Shown: positions 58,146 to 64,000 of the stretch, piece after piece
Layout: each line of letters starts with the position of its first letter
Position numbering within the stretch: the stretch's first letter is position 1
Source of the DNA: JADKAV01 sp963704075
Lineage (GTDB): Bacteria > Actinomycetota > Actinomycetes > S36-B12 > UBA10799
Assembly (NCBI GenBank): GCA_963704075.1
Contig: CAVPGV010000019.1
Span: forward strand, 62,001-126,000
Direction: 5' to 3'
Length of the DNA stretch: 64,000 nucleotides
Notes under the pieces: model-generated
The model's database searches: none
Told to the model about the DNA's origin: nothing
The model's input: the letters and a program-made list of their open reading frames with translations, nothing else
Program-made: the position numbers and the translations under genes

Positions 58146-58849
58146 GCCGGCCTCCGGGCGACCACGATCGCCTGGCGCCCGGTCACGCCGTCGCGGCGAT
58201 ACGAGTACAGGACCGGATCCTCGGCGGTACAGCGGGGATCGACCGTGGATGCCACCTGGTGGTCGTGCAACTGCTTCTGCACGCCCGCCCGGACATCCAC
58301 CCCCACCCCGGACGATGTCGCCACGACCGCGTCGGGCACGACCATCCGCACCTCGTCGGCCCGCCGCACATCAACCTGGTAGCAGTCTGCGCAGATGCTG
58401 GGGCCGAGGTGGGCCCGCGCCCCTCCAAGATCGGCTCCGGCTGCGATCAGCTCCCGCAGTGTGTGCGGCACGATCTGCTCGACGAGCCCTTTCCAGCCGC
58501 AGTGCACGGCCGCGATCCAGCCGTCCACGGTGGCCAGCGCCACCATGACACAGTCCGCTCCCTGAGCTGCGAGACCCAGGTCTGCTCGATCGGTGATCAA
58601 CGCGTCGACACCGGGCACGTCGTGTTCGACCTGGCTGACCCGAGCAACCCGGTTCGAGTGGGCGGCCCTGGCGAACACCACCGATGACACCCCCAGTCGC
58701 TCGGCAACCGCGGTCCGGTTCTGGGCTACCGCATGGGCGTCGTCGCCGACGTGGACCGCCAGGTTGTTGAATGCGAACGCCCCCTGACTCGCACCGGCAC
58801 TTCGGTCGGTGACGAGCCAGGAGGCGCCATGCAGGGTGCCTGAGGTCAC
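58142..58849 (-). CDS. pgeF: purine nucleoside phosphorylase / laccase-domain protein (YfiH family)
   Basis: 235 residues. The zinc/catalytic residues lie in ARAAHSNRVARVS, GADCVMVALATVDGWIAAVH and CGWKGLVEQIV, plus HLGPSICADCYQVD. The family was named multicopper polyphenol oxidase but mostly cleaves purine nucleosides, and PgeF edits peptidoglycan precursors. Coupled with ftsZ and yggS by 4-nt overlaps. Confidence 0.93.
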   Translation of the reverse strand: MTSGTLHGASWLVTDRSAGASQGAFAFNNLAVHVGDDAHAVAQNRTAVAERLGVSSVVFARAAHSNRVARVSQVEHDVPGVDALITDRADLGLAAQGADCVMVALATVDGWIAAVHCGWKGLVEQIVPHTLRELIAAGADLGGARAHLGPSICADCYQVDVRRADEVRMVVPDAVVATSSGVGVDVRAGVQKQLHDHQVASTVDPRCTAEDPVLYSYRRDGVTGRQAIVVARRPA

Positions 58850-60012
58850 TTCAGGAAATCGGGGACGTCCAGGTCATCGCCGTCCTTCGAACTTCCTGGC
58901 GCGTCCTCGAAGGAGACCGCGCGAGTGGCCGGCGTCAAGGGCCGGCCCACCTCGTCCGAGCCACTCGAGAGGTCGATCGACTCGCGCTCGACCGGCAAGG
59001 TGGAACTGGGCAGGAAACCCTCGGTGATGCCGGCGCGGTTCGGGGTGGTCAGGCGGGGCAGCGGGGCGCCGCCGTCGAAGCCGGCCGCGATGACGGTCAC
59101 GCGGACCTCGTCACCGAGCGTGTCGTCGATGACCGTCCCGAAGATGATGTTCGCCTCCGGGTGGGCGGCATCGGACACCAGACGTGCGGCCTCGGTGATC
59201 TCGTGAAGGCCGAGATCGGCACCGCCGGCCACACTCAGCAGCACGCCGTGTGCACCTTCGATGCTCGCCTCGAGCAGCGGTGACGAGATGGCCATTTCGG
59301 CAGCGGTCTGTGCGCGCTCATCTCCTCGTGCGGAGCCGATACCCATCAGAGCTGACCCCGCACCGGCCATGACGCTCTTCACGTCGGCGAAGTCCAGGTT
59401 GATCAGACCGGGGGTCGTGATCAGGTCGGTGATCCCCGAGACGCCCTGCAGCAGGACCTGATCGGCCTGCTTGAACGCGTCGATCATCGATATCGTGCGG
59501 TCGGCCAGTGCCAGCAGTCGGTCGTTGGGGATGACGATCAGGGTGTCGACTTCTTCGCGCAGGGAGTCGATGCCGCTCTCGGCCTGGGTGGCACGGCGAC
59601 GTCCCTCAAACATGAACGGGCGGGTCACCACACCGATGGTCAGCGCGCCGAGTTCCTTGGCGATGCGTGCCACGACGGGTGCGCCACCGGTACCGGTGCC
59701 ACCGCCCTCACCGGCGGTCACGAAGACCATGTCGGCACCGCGCATGACCTCGGCGATCTCCTCGGCGTGGTCCTCCGCGGCCTTGCGCCCGACCTCTGGG
59801 TCGGCACCGGCACCCAGTCCACGGGTGAGTTCACGACCGATGTCGAGCTTCACGTCGGCGTCGGACATCAGCAGAGCCTGCGCGTCGGTGTTGACGGCGA
59901 TGAACTCGACGCCCTTGAGCCCGAATTCGATCATGCGGTTCACGGCGTTGACGCCGCCACCGCCGATTCCGACAACTTTGATCACTGCGAGATAGTTCTG
60001 GGGAGCGGCCAC
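58846..60012 (-). CDS. ftsZ: cell division protein FtsZ
   Basis: 388 residues. The tubulin signature GGGTGTG is at 103-109; T3 and T7 loops and NLDFADVKSVMAGAGSALMG are present. The C-terminal tail ends DDLDVPDFLK, the peptide that binds SepF. It forms the division ring. It starts the ftsZ-pgeF-yggS-sepF-yggT run and is separated from ftsQ by an unusually long gap. Confidence 0.97.
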   Translation of the reverse strand: MAAPQNYLAVIKVVGIGGGGVNAVNRMIEFGLKGVEFIAVNTDAQALLMSDADVKLDIGRELTRGLGAGADPEVGRKAAEDHAEEIAEVMRGADMVFVTAGEGGGTGTGGAPVVARIAKELGALTIGVVTRPFMFEGRRRATQAESGIDSLREEVDTLIVIPNDRLLALADRTISMIDAFKQADQVLLQGVSGITDLITTPGLINLDFADVKSVMAGAGSALMGIGSARGDERAQTAAEMAISSPLLEASIEGAHGVLLSVAGGADLGLHEITEAARLVSDAAHPEANIIFGTVIDDTLGDEVRVTVIAAGFDGGAPLPRLTTPNRAGITEGFLPSSTLPVERESIDLSSGSDEVGRPLTPATRAVSFEDAPGSSKDGDDLDVPDFLK

Positions 60013-61007
60013 CAGAGATCCTTTCTAGGTCAATGTTCCAAGGCTCCACATCAGGTTGAGGTCAACACGATGTGGCGGTACCACTGCGCCAGGGCAGCGC
60101 AGCAGCACCGTTGCGTTCCGGTCCTCTCAGACCAGTGGGGGAAGTAGCCGCTTGGATCGCCGTAAACCTCTAGTTGAGGCTTATTCGACCCCCCTCACGA
60201 GCTCTGAGAAGGAGACTAGTACGGGAAAGGTGAGGTGCAAGCAACTCTCCCAAAGAATTGGACGAATTTGTCGGAACGACAGACGGAAACGCTGCGAAAC
60301 AGTCCCGAAATGCCCCATATTTCAGGCTTAACCGAAGGTTTAGGGTCAGTCTCGGCCCGCATTCCGACAAAGGATATGTGCTGTCGACTACGAGCGGCCC
60401 CCTCGGATTTCGGGAGGAGTCCTTCTGCCTCCAGCAGGACGCGCGCGGTGCGAAACCTGAAGTCTGCGTTTGCCAGCTGCTCCACATGGAACATCACCCA
60501 GCCCGCTGCAGCCTGGCCGACCTTGGTGAACCCTCCCCGTGTGTCCGGGGGGCCAAGGTAGGAGTGCCTCGGAGTTGGAGCGGAATTCATGTCCAGTCGG
60601 TGCCCACGAACGACCAGACATCCACCGCCTTGCGGTGAGAATCCGACCAGTCAGAGGTCGTTCTGTCCCAGAGGGCGCTGTGCCCAACGTGCGCAGCCGG
60701 CCGATGCCGAAGCATCGAGGCGCCAACAGAGCCGCGCCAACTCCGAAGGCTCGGTGTGAGTGGTCGGGTCGGTCAGGCTTGGGCGGAGATGTCGAAAGGT
60801 GACTCAAACCGTCACGGAACCTCCCCCTGGCAAGGCGCTCACCATCAGGCTCAACCCCACTGCCATGGGGATCCGAAGAACCCGCTTGCCTTCGGATCCG
60901 TACGGGCTCTGCCCGCATCGAAGGCCTGTAACGCCCTCAGGACGTCTAGGAGTGGGCGTGCTCAACCCGATCCCGCCGCTTCTTCGCCTGTATGACCACA
61001 CGATGGG
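60013..61007. other. long (995 nt) intergenic region between ftsQ and ftsZ
   Basis: No convincing gene. It must hold the ftsZ promoter(s), which are typically several in actinobacteria. It also carries copy 2 of the structured element (60635-60719), a small CACCGC-CTT-GCGGTG hairpin just before it, and a degenerate parS-like palindrome at 60478-60493. Open frames exist but lack family character. Confidence 0.55.
60635..60719. repeat. structured ~86-nt element, copy 2
   Basis: The first 17 nt match copy 1 at 15 positions. The second hairpin keeps its shape with other bases (GGGC-GCTGT-GCCC), and TGCGCAG-CGGCC-GCCGA-GCATC-AG follows in the same order. The end adds a CGATGC-CGAA-GCATCG hairpin. 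Confidence 0.65.
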
Positions 61008-61859
61008 TCAGTCGGTCACCACACCCAGCGGGACTTCGCCGCCCTCCGCACTCGGCGTCGGCGTGGGCGTCGGCGTGGGCGTCGGGGCCTGTGGGGTGGG
61101 CGCTTGCGGAGTGGGAGCCTCAGGGGTGTCGACCACCTCCGGTACCGGTGGCGCGTCCGCGGTGGTCGGGGTGTCCGGATTCGACACGTCGTACCAGCCA
61201 GCTTTGGTCGACAACAGAACCGTCAGGACCTGCGACTTGTACTCCGATTCCTGCGCTGATCCCCAGTTGACCACGGCATCGGTCTTGCGCATGGTCACGC
61301 GGATCGTGCTCGGAGAACTCGCCGAGATCGTCGCGACCTGTGATCTGATCTCCGGCGTCATGCCTGACAGCGCCTGCAGCATGGCGGTGTTGGTCATCTC
61401 GTCCGGCGAGCGCTGGACCACAGGCAGGTCTTTGGGCTTCTGGGTGCTGACCACGAAGGCGACACCGTTGGCGTCCAGCAGATCCCAGCCGCCGGCGGCC
61501 TTCTGCACAGCCACGGGTGTCCGCTCGGTGACCGACAGGACGACTGTGCGCGGCCAGGAACGTGTCACGTCAACCGAGGCCAGTTGCGGAAGGTCGGCCA
61601 GCCGTGCGGTCGCTGCGCGGACGTCCACGCGCATCATCGGGGTACCCTTCTCGATACCCGCCGCACCGATGAGTTGCTCGCTGGAGGTGACGGTCGCGCC
61701 CTGCACGGTGATCGTGTTCACCCCCATCAGGGAGGTCCAACCGGCTGCATAGACCACGCCCGCGCCCAGCACGGCGACTGCTACCCCTCCGATGATCAAG
61801 GGCCGACGCGACCGCTTGGCCGCCTCTGGGCGCGAGGTCCTCGAATCCGTCATGGTCAT
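61008..61859 (-). CDS. ftsQ: cell division protein FtsQ with Pro/Thr-rich tail
   Basis: 283 residues from the ATG at 61859, which overlaps the murC stop (ATGA). A basic N-terminus (RSRRP) leads to one membrane helix (LIIGGVAVAVLGAGVVYAA). The POTRA domain holds GVNTITVQGATVTSSEQLIG and PQLASVDVTRSWPRTVVLSV. The last ~60 residues are Pro/Thr-rich with repeated PTPQA and PTPTP units coded by short GGCGTC/GGCGTG repeats. FtsQ links FtsL/FtsB at the divisome. The tail is unusual for the family. Confidence 0.9.
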   Translation of the reverse strand: MTMTDSRTSRPEAAKRSRRPLIIGGVAVAVLGAGVVYAAGWTSLMGVNTITVQGATVTSSEQLIGAAGIEKGTPMMRVDVRAATARLADLPQLASVDVTRSWPRTVVLSVTERTPVAVQKAAGGWDLLDANGVAFVVSTQKPKDLPVVQRSPDEMTNTAMLQALSGMTPEIRSQVATISASSPSTIRVTMRKTDAVVNWGSAQESEYKSQVLTVLLSTKAGWYDVSNPDTPTTADAPPVPEVVDTPEAPTPQAPTPQAPTPTPTPTPTPSAEGGEVPLGVVTD

Positions 61860-63275
61860 GCCGTGGATACATCCGGTTTCGAGGACAAGAGGTCCAGGAT
61901 CTCGGGGACCAGCAGGGAGATGTCCCCAGCGCCCAGCGTCATCACGATGTCTCCGGCCTGGGCCCCATTCGCCAAGTGGGCTGCCACCGCCGACCAAGAG
62001 GGTTCGAACACCACCTGATCAGCGGGCAGTGGCACGGCATCAGCCATTCCCTGACCGCTGGCCCCGGGGATGGGCACTTCGCCGGGCGCGAACACTTCCA
62101 GGACGACGACGAAGTCCGCCAAGCCGAGGGCCTGACCGAACTCCTGCAAGTACATGGCGGTGCGGTAGTAGTGATGGGCTTGGAACGCCACCCGGATGCG
62201 TCCGGTCCCCACCACATCACGAGCCGCCCGCAAAGTGGCCGCGATCTCGGTCGGGTGGTGCGCATAGTCGTCGAAGACCCGAACGCCGGCGATCTCGCCC
62301 CGGTACTCGAAACGCCGACGGGTACCGGTGAACTGCGCGACCCCCCGGGCGATCTCCGCTGCCGGCAGCTCCAGGCCGGCGGCGGCGACCATGGCGGCCG
62401 TCGCGTTACGCACGTTGTGCAGGCCGGGCACGCCGACGTGCGCACTGAACGCCCAGCAAGGGCCCCTCGACGGCGAAGTCGGAGCCTTCCGCCGTGCTGC
62501 GCTCGACGGTGATGCGGTAGTCGCTGTCCGGGTCGACGCCGTATGTGCGAACATCCACCCCTGCGTCCGCCAACGTCATCCCCAGGCGGGCCGCCCCCGC
62601 ATCGTCCTGACATACCACCAGGTAGCCCCCTCGAGCGCCGATGGCAGCCCCGAAGTCGTAGAAGCCAGCCTCCATGGCCTCAGCAGTGCCCCAATAGTTC
62701 AGATGGTCCGCCTCCATGTTGGTGACGATTCCCACCCGCGCGTCGAGGCGCAGGAACGACCCGTCGCTCTCGTCGGCCTCGACCACGAAGGCGTTCCCAG
62801 TACCGAGGTGGGCGTTCGAGCCCGAGTCGTGCAGTTCACTGCCGATCGCGAAGGACGGATCGACGCCGCATGCCTGCAGGATCACCGTCAGCATCGAGGT
62901 CGTTGTGGTCTTGCCATGGGTCCCGGCGACGGCGAGCACGTTCTTTCCCACAGTGGTCAGGGCCAATGCGTCGGAGCGGTGGACGATGGGGATTCCGCGC
63001 TCACGAGCGGTGACGACTTCGACGTTGGTGGGCGAGATCGCCGTGGACACGACCACCGCCCCGACATCGCCCACGTTCGCCTGGTCATGACCGATGTGAC
63101 ACTCGGCACCGAGTGCGCGCAGCGCGTCCACCCGCCGGGAGTCCTTCGCATCCGACCCGCTGACCCGGATGCCACGGGCCAGCAGCAGGCGGGCCAAGGC
63201 ACTCATCCCGGCTCCACCGACCCCGACGATGTGCACCGAGTCCGGAATCCTGGAGATCTCTGGGTTCTCGCTCAC
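61856..63275 (-). CDS. murC: UDP-N-acetylmuramate-L-alanine ligase, one-base frameshift
   Basis: From GTG 63275: HIVGVGGAGMSALARLLLAR, ATP loop VAGTHGKTTTTSMLTVILQ and VVEADESDGSFLRL. The frame breaks after DFAVEGPLLG; the adjacent frame continues AFSAHVGVPGLHNVRNATAA, FDDYAHHPTEIAATLRAARD to the stop. One extra base within 62451-62456 explains it; about 472 residues when repaired. MurC adds the first amino acid to UDP-MurNAc. It is coupled to murG upstream and ftsQ downstream. Confidence 0.93.
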
Positions 63276-64000
63276 TTATCACCCTTCACCGCGGCAGCCA
63301 TCACCATGTCCGCCAGCCGACCGGCAGCATCCCGCACACCGTGTTCAGCGGCATTTGCGGACATCGTGTCCAGTCTGCCGCGATCGGTGATGACGGCAAG
63401 CACCGCGTCCGACAGCACGATCCCCGACAGCTGGTCATCCTCGACCAGCATGCCGCCGCCGGCATCGACGACCGGGGCCGCGTTGTGCCGCTGCTCACCG
63501 TTGCCGATAGGCAGCGGAACGTAGACCGCGGGCAGACCGACCGCAGCCAGTTCTGCACACGTCATGGCACCGGCCCGGCACACCGCCATGTCGCCGGCCG
63601 CGTACGCGTCGTCCATGCCGTCTATGTATGCCACACCGTGATAGTCCGGCAGATCAGCGAGGCCCTCGACCTGGTCGGTGTTCTTCGGTCCGAAGGCGTG
63701 CAGGATCTGAACGCCGGCCGCGGTCAGGGCAGGTGCCGCAGCCACGGTGGCGGCGTTCAAGGACCGTGCGCCCTGCGACCCACCGAACACCAACAGGCAG
63801 GGCCGCTGCGGATCGAGACCCCACCGAGCACATGCCGATCTGCGACGCCCCGCTCGGTCGAGATTCGCGATGCTCTCGCGCAGGGGAATCCCGATCCTCA
63901 CCGCACCCGGCAGACTCCCGCTGGTGGCTTCCGCCACGAACGGGGTGAAGCGCCGCCCGACCTTGTTGGCCAGTCCGGCTTTGGCGTTGGCCTCGTGAAC
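63272..64000 (-). CDS. murG: undecaprenyl-PP-MurNAc-pentapeptide GlcNAc transferase, 5' end cut by window
   Basis: The frame is open to the last base of the window; the visible part begins VHEANAKAGLANKVGRRF, the lipid I-binding HE-N-GxAN motif. Further landmarks are VRIGIPLRESI, LVFGGSQGARSLN and VCRAGAMTCAELAAVGLPAV. The C-terminus ends in GTGA overlap with murC. It makes lipid II at the inner face of the membrane. The first ~120 residues lie outside. Confidence 0.95.
   Translation of the reverse strand, partial: VHEANAKAGLANKVGRRFTPFVAEATSGSLPGAVRIGIPLRESIANLDRAGRRRSACARWGLDPQRPCLLVFGGSQGARSLNAATVAAAPALTAAGVQILHAFGPKNTDQVEGLADLPDYHGVAYIDGMDDAYAAGDMAVCRAGAMTCAELAAVGLPAVYVPLPIGNGEQRHNAAPVVDAGGGMLVEDDQLSGIVLSDAVLAVITDRGRLDTMSANAAEHGVRDAAGRLADMVMAAAVKGDK

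Overview
The window is GC-rich (by eye about two thirds G+C) and reads as a chromosome segment of an actinobacterium (class Actinomycetes; genus not determinable from these bases). The evidence is a principal sigma factor with a long Lys/Ala-rich N-terminus, an nrdR-nrdJ pair, a LysM gene divergent from lexA, a DUF3046 gene ahead of recA-recX, clgR, thyX instead of thyA, sepF and the actinobacterial order ftsK-rimO-pgsA-cinA-clgR. No rRNA, tRNA, intact insertion sequence, prophage or CRISPR array was seen.

Layout. 0-10 kb: two secreted fibronectin-type proteins, sigA, a DUF4192 gene, a secreted heparinase-like protein, a sulfotransferase-like protein and a GyrI-like ligand-binding protein. 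10-15.2 kb: ribonucleotide reduction (nrdR-nrdJ) and the SOS locus (LysM protein and lexA with three LexA boxes between them). 15.2-19.4 kb: an accessory patch with an Excalibur protein, an RCC1-repeat gene broken by many frameshifts, a duplicated 3' gene end and an SRPBCC protein. 19.4-28.8 kb: dinG, hflX, dapF, miaA, miaB, recX, recA. 28.9-42.1 kb: the giant helicase lhr, then clgR, cinA, pgsA, rimO, ftsK, rnj, dapA, thyX. 42.2-46.3 kb: trxA and the tightly overlapped hisD-hisC-hisB-hisH genes. 46.6-53.2 kb: ybaK, a four-helix membrane protein, dnaE, rluD, lspA, a DUF167 gene. 53.2-64 kb: ileS and the division / cell-wall cluster yggT, sepF, yggS, pgeF, ftsZ, ftsQ, murC, murG (cut by the window end).

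The genes form long minus-strand runs joined by ATGA/GTGA overlaps, so translational coupling is likely. DNA-damage control is visible: LexA boxes sit in front of lexA, the LysM gene and recA.

The most important oddity is sequence integrity. dapA, hisB, dnaE and murC each need one extra base removed to read through, hisH has an in-frame TAG, and the RCC1 gene changes frame about nine times. As dnaE and murC are normally indispensable, uncorrected consensus errors are the first explanation, but this needs reads to settle. The best candidate for something undescribed is a structured repeat of about 86 nt, present once between ileS and yggT and once upstream of ftsZ.
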